From Acinetobacter pseudolwoffii (GTDB lineage: Bacteria > Pseudomonadota > Gammaproteobacteria > Pseudomonadales > Moraxellaceae), in the NCBI RefSeq assembly GCF_002803605.1, contig NZ_PHRG01000001.1, positions 62,001 through 126,000 of the forward strand: a stretch of 64,000 bases of DNA, read 5' to 3'. The translations under genes were made by a program, and so were the position numbers. Shown in pieces: positions 1-10,674 of this stretch (its first letter is position 1; each line of letters starts with the position of its first letter). The notes below the pieces were generated by a model. That model worked only from the letters and a program-made list of their open reading frames with translations. It did not search any database and was not told the origin of the DNA.

Positions 1-203
1 TTTTATATACCGGCGCTACCATCACACGAAATGGCAATCGATTTTTACAGTATCTGCAAGACCTGATGCAGCAGCATCAAAATATTCACTGGTCTTATGA
101 GGAAATTGATCCGGATATTTTTGGTGAAGAATTAGAGCAACCTGCTTATCAGCATGTGGAAAGAATTGCTCTGGCTCTGATTAAGATTGAAGTATGCGAT
201 TGA
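1..203 (+). CDS. 3' end of an unidentified protein gene (partial)
   Basis: An open frame enters from the left edge (codons in phase with position 3) and stops with TGA at 201-203, giving the last 66 residues of a protein. The fragment begins LYTGATITRNGNRF and ends ALIKIEVCD. It is fairly acidic and has no cysteine cluster or membrane segment. I do not recognise the family from this C-terminus alone. A rho-independent hairpin about 100 bases downstream supports a transcription unit ending here. Confidence 0.6.
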   Translation, partial: LYTGATITRNGNRFLQYLQDLMQQHQNIHWSYEEIDPDIFGEELEQPAYQHVERIALALIKIEVCD

Positions 204-295
204 AGAATATCTGTTTATAAATTATCGACTTTTTAAATATCGAACCTCTTTAAGATCCGTTTATTTTAAATCATTCTGTAAAATTCATCAGCAAT

Positions 296-329
296 AAAAA
301 AACCCCAATCTTTCGATTGGGGTTTTTAA
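296..329. terminator. Bidirectional rho-independent terminator
   Basis: The 8-bp stem CCCCAATC/GATTGGGG (303-310 and 315-322) has loop TTTC. It is preceded by a run of A and followed by TTTTT, so it can end transcription from both sides: the partial gene on the left and tRNA-Ser on the right. Confidence 0.85.
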
Positions 330-333
330 AATT

Positions 334-423
334 TGGCGGAAGCGGTGAGATTCGAACTCACGGAGGACTCACACCCTCGTCGGTTTTCAAGACCGGTGCA
401 TTAAACCGCTCTGCCACGCTTCC
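334..423 (-). tRNA. serT: tRNA-Ser (anticodon UGA)
   Basis: Read on the minus strand, this is a 90-nt tRNA. Acceptor arm GGAAGCG pairs with CGCTTCC, followed by G and an encoded CCA. The T loop contains GTTCGAATC. The long variable arm (GACGAGGGTGTGAGTCCTC region) is typical of class II serine tRNAs. The anticodon loop CTTGAAA carries TGA, which reads UCA codons. A near-consensus sigma-70 promoter lies directly upstream and a terminator directly downstream, so it is probably a single-gene unit. Confidence 0.97.
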
Positions 424-432
424 ATGGGCGCA

Positions 433-461
433 ATAATACGGCGCTTTTATGTAACTGACAA
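433..461 (-). promoter_or_regulatory. Sigma-70 promoter of tRNA-Ser
   Basis: On the minus strand, -35 TTGTCA (456-461) and -10 TATTAT (433-438) are separated by 17 bases. Each matches consensus at 5 of 6 positions. The expected transcript start is a few bases before the mature tRNA 5' end at 423. Confidence 0.7.
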
Positions 462-510
462 GTGAAAGTTACAGTGAATCTGATTAACTGCATATAGTTT
501 CATCAAATCC

Positions 511-2547
511 CTACAATTTGGCGGCCAATTCGGCTCCTTCACGAATGGCACGCTTGGCATCCAGCTCGGCAGCCAGTTTAGCCCCACCAATAATATGATA
601 TTGTGCCAAGGTATTTTCCCCGGCAAGTGGCATCAAATCTTTTACCGACTCCTGTCCTGCACACACCACAATACTATCCACACGCAATAATTGAGCGTGG
701 CCATCCACCTCAATCCATAAGCCTTCATCGGTAACAGATTTATATTGCACACCGCGCAACATGCGCACCGCGTGTTTTTTTAATTGGGCACGATGTACCC
801 AGCCTGAAGTCTTGCCTAGGCCTGCGCCAAGCGGTGTCTTTTTACGTTGTAATAAATAAATTTCACGAATAGGTGCTTCAATTTCTGCACCTTGCATGCC
901 GCCTTCACTGACATAATTTGGATTCGGGTCTACACCCCATTCACGTTTCCATTCATTCACAGGTTGCGGCTGTACCTGATGAGGCGGCTTTAACAAAAAC
1001 TCGGACACATCAAAACCAATACCGCCTGCACCAATGACCGCAACACGATCTCCGACTGGCGCACCGCGTAGTACTTCTGCATAAGACAAGACTTGCGGTG
1101 CCTGACTGCCTTCGATCTTAAGCGCTCGCGGCACGACACCAGTCGCGACAATGACTTCATCAAAACCTTCACGTTCCAGCTGTTCACGGTTCACTTGGGT
1201 ATTTAATCGCACATCAACGCCGGTTTTTTCCAATTGGACTTTAAAATAACGAATCGTTTCGTGAAACTCTTCTTTCCCCGGAATGACTTTAGCCAGATTA
1301 AACTGTCCACCCACTTCATGACTGGCCTCAAACAGCGTCACATCATGCCCGCGACTGGCTGCGACTGTGGCCGCAGACAGCCCTGCAACACCACCACCGA
1401 CCACTGCAATACTTTTGGCTTTTTTGGTTTTGACATAGACCAGTTCGGTTTCATAGCCGGCACGTGGATTGACCAGACAGGTTGCGCGCTGGTTTTTAAA
1501 GGTATGATCCAGACAGGCCTGATTACAGGCAATACAGGTATTGATTTCATCAACACGATTGGTCGCGGTTTTATTGACCCAGAAGGCATCTGCCAAGAAT
1601 GGACGTGCCATCTGCACCATGTCTGCCTGGCCGGAAGCCAGAATTTCTTCAGCAGTATCTGGCATATTGATCCGGTTCGATGCAATGACCGGCACCGCCA
1701 CGTGCTTTTTCACTTCAGCGGTATAATCGACAAAAGCTGCACGCGGTACAGAAGTCACAATGGTGGGAATACGTGCTTCATGCCAGCCAATACCGGTATT
1801 GAGTAAAGTAATCCCCGCCTTTTCCAAAGCTTTAGCCACGGTAATCACATCTTGCATGGTATTGCCATCATGTACCAGATCCAGAAGCGACAAACGGAAA
1901 CAGATAATAAATTTTTCGCCAATTTCCTCACGAATCGCTTTGACAATTTCTACGGCAAAACGCATCCGGTTTTCGATCGGGCCACCCCAACGGTCAGCAC
2001 GCTGATTGACATGCCGGCTTAAAAACTGATTCAGCAAATAGCCTTCAGAACCCATGATTTCTACGCCATCATAGCCGGCTTTTTTGGCAATACTGGCCGT
2101 TCTGACATAATCCTGAATGGTATTCAGAATCTGTTTATCTGACATTTCACGTGGTTTAAAGGGAGAAATCGGCGACTTGATCGGGCTGGCCGAGACCACA
2201 AAAGGCTGATAGCCATAACGTCCGGCATGCAGAATCTGCAACAGAATTTTGGCACCATGCTTATGCACTGCATGCGTCACCAAACGATGCGGCGCAATGT
2301 CCCCCAAAGTATTCATGGTACCGCCCGCCGGTAACAACCAGCCTTGACGGTTGGGCGATATTCCACCCGTAATCAGCAGACCTGCGCCACCCTTTGCACG
2401 CTCACCAAAATACGCAGCCAGTTTGGGATAATTATAAAAACGATCTTCTAGGCCAGTATGCATCGACCCCATCACCACCCGGTTCTTAATGGTGGTAAAA
2501 CCCAAATGCAGTGGCTTTAAAATGTTGGCATAGCGCGTCGTAGTCAT
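511..2547 (-). CDS. fadH: NADPH-dependent 2,4-dienoyl-CoA reductase FadH
   Basis: The 678-residue cytoplasmic iron-sulfur flavoenzyme reduces 2,4-dienoyl-CoA intermediates so that unsaturated fatty acids can enter beta-oxidation. The N-terminal half is an Old Yellow Enzyme type TIM barrel with the catalytic Tyr in SEGYLLNQFLS and the His in GIGWHEAR. A Cys cluster for [4Fe-4S] follows (C-x2-C-x3-C-x11-C, in CIACNQAC...TC). The C-terminal half has an FAD-binding GGGVAGLSAA and an NADPH-site GAGGIGFD. Length and all key residues match E. coli FadH. I start at the ATG at 2547 because an AGGGA ribosome site lies just upstream; an upstream in-frame start at 2583 would add 12 residues but lacks this. 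It appears to be monocistronic. Confidence 0.93.
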   Translation of the reverse strand: MTTTRYANILKPLHLGFTTIKNRVVMGSMHTGLEDRFYNYPKLAAYFGERAKGGAGLLITGGISPNRQGWLLPAGGTMNTLGDIAPHRLVTHAVHKHGAKILLQILHAGRYGYQPFVVSASPIKSPISPFKPREMSDKQILNTIQDYVRTASIAKKAGYDGVEIMGSEGYLLNQFLSRHVNQRADRWGGPIENRMRFAVEIVKAIREEIGEKFIICFRLSLLDLVHDGNTMQDVITVAKALEKAGITLLNTGIGWHEARIPTIVTSVPRAAFVDYTAEVKKHVAVPVIASNRINMPDTAEEILASGQADMVQMARPFLADAFWVNKTATNRVDEINTCIACNQACLDHTFKNQRATCLVNPRAGYETELVYVKTKKAKSIAVVGGGVAGLSAATVAASRGHDVTLFEASHEVGGQFNLAKVIPGKEEFHETIRYFKVQLEKTGVDVRLNTQVNREQLEREGFDEVIVATGVVPRALKIEGSQAPQVLSYAEVLRGAPVGDRVAVIGAGGIGFDVSEFLLKPPHQVQPQPVNEWKREWGVDPNPNYVSEGGMQGAEIEAPIREIYLLQRKKTPLGAGLGKTSGWVHRAQLKKHAVRMLRGVQYKSVTDEGLWIEVDGHAQLLRVDSIVVCAGQESVKDLMPLAGENTLAQYHIIGGAKLAAELDAKRAIREGAELAAKL

Positions 2548-2687
2548 AACAAATCCCTGATTATATTTGGCTGAGCAAGTCATTCCCTTACTTTAACTGA
2601 TTTTCAGTGGCTTTTTATGACCCGGAGTTCAGCATTTTCAGGCACAAATATCAATCTTTAGAAGAGGATCACTTTCTATTTGGCGGA

Positions 2688-3041
2688 TTAATCCTGCCAT
2701 TGTCGCGCGCTAGATTTCCATAATGCAATCACGCCCAATACTGTACCAATCGGAAAACTCAGGAGCATCAGGATGGCCATAATTCTGGATAAAGTCCGTC
2801 CTGAACCATTGCCCTGTTTGACTTTGATGCTGGCCTGTATATTAAAAAATACCAGGCCGCCTAAAAGCAGCAGCACCATACCTAAACTCAGCGTAGAAAT
2901 ACTGGCTTGCTGATATTCCAGATATAAAAATACCAGTGTACTAAAACCAATCAGACCGGCATAAATCCCATGCAACAGTGCCAGCGTTTCATTCTTGGTT
3001 TTAGGATTTAAATTAGGTAAGGGTGGGATATGAGTCGCCAT
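2688..3041 (-). CDS. Small inner-membrane protein of unknown function
   Basis: A 117-residue protein with a short hydrophilic N-terminus and about three hydrophobic segments (roughly residues 24-43, 52-69 and 88-107), ending in a short basic tail. I recognise no named domain. An AGGA ribosome site precedes the ATG at 3041. It lies between fadH and the divergent argG with no clear operon partner, so context gives no function. The hydrophobic segments and good start signal make a real gene likely. Confidence 0.75.
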   Translation of the reverse strand: MATHIPPLPNLNPKTKNETLALLHGIYAGLIGFSTLVFLYLEYQQASISTLSLGMVLLLLGGLVFFNIQASIKVKQGNGSGRTLSRIMAILMLLSFPIGTVLGVIALWKSSARQWQD

Positions 3042-3286
3042 GCATTTATTCCTGTTTTATCTGAGTTTTTAACTTTATTCGGCTGAATATAGCGAATTTT
3101 TAATTTTTTAGCAGGATTCTGCTCAAAATCGTGCAATTTATGATTATTTAAGCCTATTGAATATAGATTTTAAAACGAGTTTTTCTTTTCTAAAGCAAAC
3201 CTAAATAAATTAATGATACAATTGAGACAATATGTATTTTTTCAGGCCACCAATTCTGGCGTGCCTATTTCATATCATTAGGATGA

Positions 3287-4630
<1,344 letters not shown>

Positions 4631-4644
4631 GTTTTGTTTTTGTT

Positions 4645-4676
4645 AAAAAACCGCTCTTGATGAGCGGTTTTTTTAT
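4645..4676. terminator. Bidirectional terminator between argG and the diguanylate cyclase gene
   Basis: The stem CCGCTC/GAGCGG with a short loop is flanked by A and T runs on both sides, between two convergent genes. Confidence 0.85.
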
Positions 4677-4695
4677 GGATAGTTGTTCTTGATGT

Positions 4696-5976
4696 TTAAA
4701 GCATCGAGCCATTGGCGGTATATGAATTGACGGAACGAAGTGATTGATAATAAATCTGATTGCGCCCAAGCTGCTTGGCACGATACAACGCCTGATCTGC
4801 AATTCCCAATAATATATCTTTATCAGTATCTGTTTCACCACGATAGACGGTAATGCCTAAACTGATGGTAATATGTCTCGCAACCAAAGATTTTTCATGG
4901 GGAATTTCCAGACGGTCAATCGCCTTGAAAATATTTGAAGCTACGGCATAAGCACCATGTGCATCTGTTTCTGGCAATAACACAACAAACTCTTCCCCGC
5001 CATAACGCGCCACAAAGTCCATATGACGGATCGCATTCTTGATGGTTCTGGCAATGGTTGAAATGACATCATCGCCTTTCTGATGCCCATAAAAATCATT
5101 ATAGTTTTTAAAAAAGTCCACATCGATAAACAGAATCGCCAAGGCAGTGTCTTCACGACGGGCCCGTTCAAAATACACTTCAAGCGTTTCATCGAAGGTT
5201 CTCCGATTGGAAATCTTGGTCAGTTCATCATACTGGCTTAAATGTAATAATTCGGTGGTATGAATACGCTGGATCTGCTCACTGATTCTGGCCCGGATAC
5301 TGTATAAAAAAATCACACGCTCACGCGCGAAAATCATATGACTAATTACATAACCCAGTAAGCAACTCCCAATCAGAATTCGCCCAAAAACCAGCGGATT
5401 AAAGTCTATGGCCATGATTGATAATACAATAATGGTCGTTGCTGCAGCGACCAGTCCGGTGACCAGCATCTGTACAGGCTTAATACCGGTCAGGATATAA
5501 CCCAGAATATAAATAATGGTGACGATTGCCATCGACTGGTGTTGTAACGCTGGGGTTTTAACCAACATCGTGATACAGGAAATCGACACCAGCATCCAGA
5601 ATACCAGCAGCATTGAAGCTTGCGGAAAAAAGCGCTTGATCTTGGGTAAACAGGAAAACATATAAAAGAGAATTAATGACATACTGCCATTCAGTAGCCC
5701 GAACATAGACAGCACAAAATCATGCACGAAATATTCTTTACTGATAATCCAGTAATCTGTGGGGATCATCACCACCAGAAAAATAAAATAAGCCAATACC
5801 CCACCCCAAACATATTTTTCGACATGTTTGCGGGCACGTTCCAGATTTTTTGTCCAGAATTCCTGTTCCAGATGTTGAGGGAAGACCGGGCCTACACGCT
5901 GACTTTGGCGTGTAATTAATTCTTCTATGTTTTCCTTGTCATCTTGTAATTTCGCTAAACTGTACTTGTATTCCAT
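4696..5976 (-). CDS. Membrane diguanylate cyclase (GGDEF domain)
   Basis: A 426-residue protein predicted to make cyclic di-GMP from two GTP, promoting surface attachment and restraining motility. About six membrane segments lie between residues 57 and 214. They form an integral sensory module with no recognisable named sensor domain. A short helical linker leads to a GGDEF domain (about 248-410). The active-site motif is GGEEF at 326-330. An inhibitory I-site RxxD is at 317-320 with the usual spacing, so product feedback is expected. No EAL or HD-GYP domain is present. It stands alone, convergent with argG and divergent from pyrC. The ribosome site is weak. Confidence 0.92.
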   Translation of the reverse strand: MEYKYSLAKLQDDKENIEELITRQSQRVGPVFPQHLEQEFWTKNLERARKHVEKYVWGGVLAYFIFLVVMIPTDYWIISKEYFVHDFVLSMFGLLNGSMSLILFYMFSCLPKIKRFFPQASMLLVFWMLVSISCITMLVKTPALQHQSMAIVTIIYILGYILTGIKPVQMLVTGLVAAATTIIVLSIMAIDFNPLVFGRILIGSCLLGYVISHMIFARERVIFLYSIRARISEQIQRIHTTELLHLSQYDELTKISNRRTFDETLEVYFERARREDTALAILFIDVDFFKNYNDFYGHQKGDDVISTIARTIKNAIRHMDFVARYGGEEFVVLLPETDAHGAYAVASNIFKAIDRLEIPHEKSLVARHITISLGITVYRGETDTDKDILLGIADQALYRAKQLGRNQIYYQSLRSVNSYTANGSML

Positions 5977-6127
5977 TGCAAGTATTTATGTAATTTTTTT
6001 AGTAATTTTAAAATAACATACTTTTTCAAATTAATTTATAGATATCCCTTATTTTGTAGCCCTTTCTCATTACCATTTTTGCTATAGATGGATTATCATT
6101 TGTTTTATTTGTTCGACTGAATTTGCC

Positions 6128-7162
6128 TTGAATACGATTACGATTCTCCAGCCAGATGATTGGCACGTTCACCTGCGTGATGGTTTAGCACTTCAACGTA
6201 CTGTTCCCGATTTAGCCAGACAGTTTTCTCGCGCAATCTGTATGCCGAATCTGGTACCACCCGTTAAAACCGTTGAAGAGGCCAATGCCTATCGTGAACG
6301 CATCATGGCGCACGTACCTGAAGGGATAAATTTCGACCCGCGTATGGTGCTGTATTTCACAGACAACACCCCGGCAAGTGAAGTTAAAAAGATCAAAGAA
6401 TCTGCGCATGTCAATGCCATCAAGCTCTATCCTGCGGGTGCAACCACCAATTCTGATAGTGGTGTCAGCGACATGAGTAAAGTGTATGGCGTAATTGAGC
6501 AGCTTGAAGAACATCAGGTGCCTTTATTGCTGCACGGTGAAGTGACGCATAACCATATCGATATTTTTGACCGTGAAAAGCGCTTTCTGGATGAAGTCCT
6601 CGCACCCTTGCTCAGACAGTTCCCTAAGCTGAAACTGGTGTTAGAGCACATTACTACCAGCGAAGCAGCAAACTTTGTGCTTGAGCAAGACCGTAATGTC
6701 GCTGCAACCATTACGCCGCAACATTTATTGTTCAACCGTAATGACATGCTGGTGGGTGGCATCAAGCCGCATTTCTACTGCTTGCCAATTTTAAAACGTC
6801 AAACCCATCAGCAAACCTTGCTGGAAGTGGCGACTAGTGGCAATCCTAAATTTTTCCTAGGCACAGACAGCGCACCACATTCAAAAAATGCAAAAGAAAA
6901 TGCGTGTGGCTGTGCAGGATGTTATAGTGCGCCGACTGCCATTGAGCTGTATGCTCAGGCATTTGATCAAGTGGGTAAAATTGAACGTCTGGAAGGTTTT
7001 GCCAGCCACTTTGGTGCAGACTTCTATGGCCTGCCACGTAATACCAGTACCATTACACTGGTTAAAGAAGATCAAGTAATCCCTGAAAGTTTAGACTATT
7101 TGGATGGTGAACAGATTATTCCGCTCTATGCGGGTAAAACCATTCAATGGAGAAAAGTGTGA
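6128..7162 (+). CDS. pyrC: Dihydroorotase
   Basis: A 344-residue zinc amidohydrolase that cyclises carbamoyl-aspartate to dihydroorotate in pyrimidine synthesis. Metal-site motifs are visible: HVH at residues 13-15, the carboxylated-Lys motif in [22 protein letters not shown] and GTDSAPH. Similarity to the E. coli PyrC type is continuous to the C-terminus. The best start is TTG at 6128, which gives the family N-terminus directly before PDDWHVH; no ATG fits and no strong ribosome site is seen. The last codons overlap the start of rnt in a GTGA junction, so the two genes are translationally coupled. Confidence 0.96.
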   Translation: MNTITILQPDDWHVHLRDGLALQRTVPDLARQFSRAICMPNLVPPVKTVEEANAYRERIMAHVPEGINFDPRMVLYFTDNTPASEVKKIKESAHVNAIKLYPAGATTNSDSGVSDMSKVYGVIEQLEEHQVPLLLHGEVTHNHIDIFDREKRFLDEVLAPLLRQFPKLKLVLEHITTSEAANFVLEQDRNVAATITPQHLLFNRNDMLVGGIKPHFYCLPILKRQTHQQTLLEVATSGNPKFFLGTDSAPHSKNAKENACGCAGCYSAPTAIELYAQAFDQVGKIERLEGFASHFGADFYGLPRNTSTITLVKEDQVIPESLDYLDGEQIIPLYAGKTIQWRKV

Positions 7163-7806
7163 CAAATGAAACCCTCCCAATCATTGGTCAACGTTTTCGT
7201 GGATTCTTACCTGTAGTTGTCGATGTCGAGACGGCAGGTTTTAATGCACAGACTGATGCATTGCTGGAAATTGCGGCCATTCCGATTGTTTATAATGAGG
7301 ATGGCCAATTTGTGCCGGGCCAAGCTTACCATGCACATATCAATCCTTTTGAAGGGGCCAACCTCGATCGCAGGTCACTGGAATTCATCGGCATTGATCC
7401 GTCAAATCCGATGCGGATTGCCATGGCTGAAGATGAAAAAACCGCATTAAAGCGTATTTTCAAATCGGTCAATGACGTGCGCCGTCAGCAAAACTGTACC
7501 CATGCGGTTTTGGTGGGTCACAATGCACATTTCGATTTAGGTTTTGTTCAGGCAGCAATTGCCCGTACCGGCACCAAAAACCAGAACCCGTTCCATAGTT
7601 TTTCTGTGTTTGACACGGTGACCTTGAGTGCGGTGATGTTTGGTCAAACCGTACTGGCGAAATCCTGTATTCAGGCCGGGATCGATTTTGATGGCAAAGA
7701 AGCTCACTCTGCGTTATATGACACACAGAAGACGGCTGAACTGTTTTGCTATATTTTAAACAAACTCGCGCCTCACCTGCTTGACACTCTGGTGGCGGAT
7801 CAATAA
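7159..7806 (+). CDS. rnt: Ribonuclease T
   Basis: A 3'-5' exoribonuclease of the DEDD family, here 215 residues, that trims the 3' ends of tRNA and other stable RNA precursors. The three exonuclease motifs are present: DVETAG (first Asp and Glu), [10 protein letters not shown] (second Asp) and [11 protein letters not shown] (His and last Asp). I place the start at GTG 7159 because GGAG at 7149-7152 sits 6 bases ahead and GTG overlaps the pyrC stop as GTGA. An in-frame ATG at 7147 would add 4 residues but lacks a ribosome site. A tRNA-Glu gene begins 20 bases after the stop with no terminator between, so tRNA and mRNA probably share a transcript. Confidence 0.95.
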   Translation: MTNETLPIIGQRFRGFLPVVVDVETAGFNAQTDALLEIAAIPIVYNEDGQFVPGQAYHAHINPFEGANLDRRSLEFIGIDPSNPMRIAMAEDEKTALKRIFKSVNDVRRQQNCTHAVLVGHNAHFDLGFVQAAIARTGTKNQNPFHSFSVFDTVTLSAVMFGQTVLAKSCIQAGIDFDGKEAHSALYDTQKTAELFCYILNKLAPHLLDTLVADQ

Positions 7807-7826
7807 GATACCGCCATCTTCTAAAC

Positions 7827-7902
7827 GTCCCTATCGTCTAGAGGCCTAGGACATCGCCCTTTCACGGCGGTAACCGGGGTTCGAATCCCCGTAGGGACGC
7901 CA
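7827..7902 (+). tRNA. gltT: tRNA-Glu (UUC), copy 1
   Basis: A 76-nt tRNA with acceptor stem GTCCCTA/TAGGGAC, TTCGAAT T-loop, encoded CCA and anticodon TTC in the loop CTTTCAC. It is identical to the copies at 11034, 13753, 13853 and 13975. Unlike copies 2 and 3 it has no obvious promoter of its own; it follows rnt by 20 bases. Confidence 0.98.
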
Positions 7903-7982
7903 TATATTTTCCTCCCTTTTCATATTTTTATTTTTCAGCGACTTAAGCTGCTTAAATCTTACACATTTAAAGCCCAATTAAT

Positions 7983-8044
7983 GCAAATAATTCTCATTAC
8001 TATTGATTATAGCAATCAAGTTAATGATAATCGCTTTCATTATC
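7983..8044 (+). promoter_or_regulatory. Probable Fur-box region upstream of the TonB-dependent receptor
   Basis: At 8026-8044 the 19-mer GATAATCGCTTTCATTATC fits the Fur consensus layout (GATAAT, GATAAT, C, ATTATC) with both outer hexamers perfect, 14 of 19 bases in all. A weaker match (12 of 19) lies at 7983-8001. Both are within 85 bases of the receptor start, which implies repression when iron is plentiful. Confidence 0.7.
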
Positions 8045-8065
8045 TTTCAAAGATTTAACCTTCCC

Positions 8066-10594
8066 ATGCGTTTTGCCTACTCTTCACTTTCACTCGCTAT
8101 ATTGGCAGCTTTATCAACCTCTAGTTTCGCAGAAGAATCCAGTTATCAAGAATCTGTCCCCAATAAGGCAACGCTTAAGTTCAACACGATTATTGTCGAA
8201 GCTCAGCAAGGAAATGAAGTTGGGAAAACGGTTTATAGCAAAGAAGATTTAGCAAAAACGCCGAATAGCTCAAAGAATATAACTGATTTTTTAAAGGTGA
8301 ATCCGAATGTGCAGTTTAGCCAATCACAGTTAGCAGCAGGCTCACAAGGTGAACTTAAACCCTCTGAAATTTCTATCAATGGTGCTCAAACCTTCCAAAA
8401 TAATTTTATTGTGAATGGCGTATCCAATAACCTATTAATTAACCCTGCTGATGGTCCAAGTAACTACAATACATTTAGCACTGGCTCTCAAGCGATGGCT
8501 GTCAATACAGACTTACTGTGTGATTTGGAAGTACTCGACAGCAATATTTCTGCTGAATATGGTCAGTTTACCGGTGGCGTGGTCAATGCAAAGACCTGTG
8601 CACCACAAACTGAAATCGGAAAGATTCATGGTACTGTCACATATGATTACACAGAAAGTGACTGGGCTCGCTTTAATGCTGTTAGCCCATTAGAAGAAGA
8701 GCTCTTTGAAGAGCCGACTGAAGCCTATCAAAAGGAATATACCAAACAAGGTTTAAGTGCCAATATTTATGGCAAGCTTTCAGAGCAATGGGGGTTTAAT
8801 AGTTATGCATCAAAACGTAAATCTATTATTCCTGTAATGAGTGGTTTTGATGACCCGAAAAAAATTGATCAAGAACGCAGTAATACCAACATTGGTTCAA
8901 CCTTCTTCTATAACCCAAGCGAGACAGTGAAAGCTAAATTTGGATTTGATTATGCTTTACTTGACAGCTTGAATTATGCTGAAAGCCGTCGCAACTCAGC
9001 CAGTACGCTTGACACAGAAACGACAACAATGTTTTCAGAGTTAGAACACCACATAGGATCTGTAACATTAACGCATAAACTCAACTTCCAAAGTGCTGAT
9101 AATGTCCGAAACTCAGAAAACAACTATGGTTTTATTTGGCATTATGCTGAAGGCAGTAAAGATTGGACCGACTCAAAAACCGTATCTGAAGGTACGCTTT
9201 TTGGTCAGCTAGAACAAAATCAAACTGCGCTCAACTACGACTTAAAAGCAGCCTTTGATCCATTCAAAATTGGTACGACTCAGCATAAGATTACAGCGGG
9301 TACAGGATACACTCATGCAGAAGTGGATTGGAAACGTGCCTCTGATGTATATATGTCAAATGTTTCAGCTGTCAATATGAAAAATTTAGCTAACAATACC
9401 TGTTTAGCTGATGATGCTTTATGCGATGCGACACCCACGATTCAAGGTTGGACAGGACAATATGTCGCTGCAGGTTCATTGTATAAAGCTGGACAATTCT
9501 CTGCTCAACAAGACCGCTTCAATGCTTTCCTTGAAGACAACATTCAATGGAACGATCAATTATCGACCCGAGTAGGTGTCCGTGCCGACTACGACTCTTT
9601 AAGCGGTAATTTCAATATTTCTCCACGTAGTTCCGTGTCTTATAAGCCCTTTGCGAATGACAAACTGCAATTTTTAGCAGGCTGGAATCGTTACTATGGT
9701 CAGCAAACATTAGGCACCGAACTCAACGATGGTATTGGTGAGTTGATGTATAAATTCTCACGTGAGAATCCGCAGGCGGACTGGGTCACATCTGCAACGA
9801 ACTCAGCAAATGCCACACGTCGCTCTGACCTAGACACACCATTTAGTGATGAAACTGTTTTGGGTATCAACACCCAATTACATTCTTGGGATTTAGGTCT
9901 TAAGTGGGTGAATCGCAAATACCAAGATGAAATTTCACGTACCCACACCGATATCCCAAAAGATGGTTTCAACTTCTCTTATGAATATAGCAATGATGGT
10001 CATGGTGAAGCCGACATCTACACACTCACATTAAAAAATCGTGAAGCTTTGAAATTCGCTAGTACACAGCATTTCATTGCTTTTGGTTTTGACTATAGCG
10101 ATGTATTCCGCAGTTATACCGATTATACCGACAAATTCATAACCGCAGATCAAGATGAACTCGTGTCCTATAACGGTAAAATTATGCATTGGTCAGAGCG
10201 TCCTGCACAAAACTTCAACCAACCATGGACTGCCCGTGTAAATTGGGATATTGCTTTCGATCACGCACCAGTAAAACTTTCAAACTTCTTTAGCTATAAA
10301 GACAGTTACGACGATATGATCACAGTGACCAGTAAAGATGACAAAGTAGAATATGAAGGTAATCTTCTTGATACTTATATTGCTTCTGAAATTAAACCTA
10401 AATTTATCTGGGATATGCGTACAACTTATGATTGGAAACTTTCAAAAGATTTACATGCAATCTTTGGTTTAACTATTAACAATGTAACTAACCGCACCAA
10501 CACGTATACCACCAAATCAACAATCGCAAGCAAACCAAGAGTTATGACTGAAATCGGCCGCCAGTTTATCGCCGATGTCACTTTCAAATTCTAA
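8066..10594 (+). CDS. TonB-dependent outer-membrane receptor, probably iron-regulated
   Basis: An 842-residue protein expected to import a chelate such as a ferric siderophore across the outer membrane using TonB energy. The signal peptide MRFAYSSLSLAILAALSTSS ends near SFA-EE. A plug domain covers roughly residues 40-200, with a typical ISINGAQTFQNNFIVNGVS segment and the NISAEYGQFTGG stretch. The rest is beta-barrel sequence ending in Phe (ADVTFKF). The ATG at 8066 is preferred because it opens a clean signal peptide; an upstream TTG at 8003 does not. The Fur boxes just upstream suggest iron control. The ligand cannot be read from sequence. It lies between two identical tRNA-Glu genes, and its base usage looks more AT-rich than the housekeeping neighbours. 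Confidence 0.88.
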   Translation: MRFAYSSLSLAILAALSTSSFAEESSYQESVPNKATLKFNTIIVEAQQGNEVGKTVYSKEDLAKTPNSSKNITDFLKVNPNVQFSQSQLAAGSQGELKPSEISINGAQTFQNNFIVNGVSNNLLINPADGPSNYNTFSTGSQAMAVNTDLLCDLEVLDSNISAEYGQFTGGVVNAKTCAPQTEIGKIHGTVTYDYTESDWARFNAVSPLEEELFEEPTEAYQKEYTKQGLSANIYGKLSEQWGFNSYASKRKSIIPVMSGFDDPKKIDQERSNTNIGSTFFYNPSETVKAKFGFDYALLDSLNYAESRRNSASTLDTETTTMFSELEHHIGSVTLTHKLNFQSADNVRNSENNYGFIWHYAEGSKDWTDSKTVSEGTLFGQLEQNQTALNYDLKAAFDPFKIGTTQHKITAGTGYTHAEVDWKRASDVYMSNVSAVNMKNLANNTCLADDALCDATPTIQGWTGQYVAAGSLYKAGQFSAQQDRFNAFLEDNIQWNDQLSTRVGVRADYDSLSGNFNISPRSSVSYKPFANDKLQFLAGWNRYYGQQTLGTELNDGIGELMYKFSRENPQADWVTSATNSANATRRSDLDTPFSDETVLGINTQLHSWDLGLKWVNRKYQDEISRTHTDIPKDGFNFSYEYSNDGHGEADIYTLTLKNREALKFASTQHFIAFGFDYSDVFRSYTDYTDKFITADQDELVSYNGKIMHWSERPAQNFNQPWTARVNWDIAFDHAPVKLSNFFSYKDSYDDMITVTSKDDKVEYEGNLLDTYIASEIKPKFIWDMRTTYDWKLSKDLHAIFGLTINNVTNRTNTYTTKSTIASKPRVMTEIGRQFIADVTFKF

Positions 10595-10603
10595 GTTTTA
10601 TAG

Positions 10604-10626
10604 AGAGCACTCCGGTGCTCTTTTTA
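10604..10626 (+). terminator. Terminator of the TonB-dependent receptor gene
   Basis: The stem AGAGCAC/GTGCTCT with loop TCCG is followed by a T run, starting 10 bases after the stop codon. Confidence 0.85.
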
Positions 10627-10674
10627 ATTTGCTTAGGCTATAATTAATGCAATTTCGTACTTTGTCTATGTGCC

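Noticed and set aside
1234-1806. Plus-strand open frame of 190 codons inside fadH
   Set aside because: It is fully antisense to fadH, whose coding frame and family residues are unambiguous.
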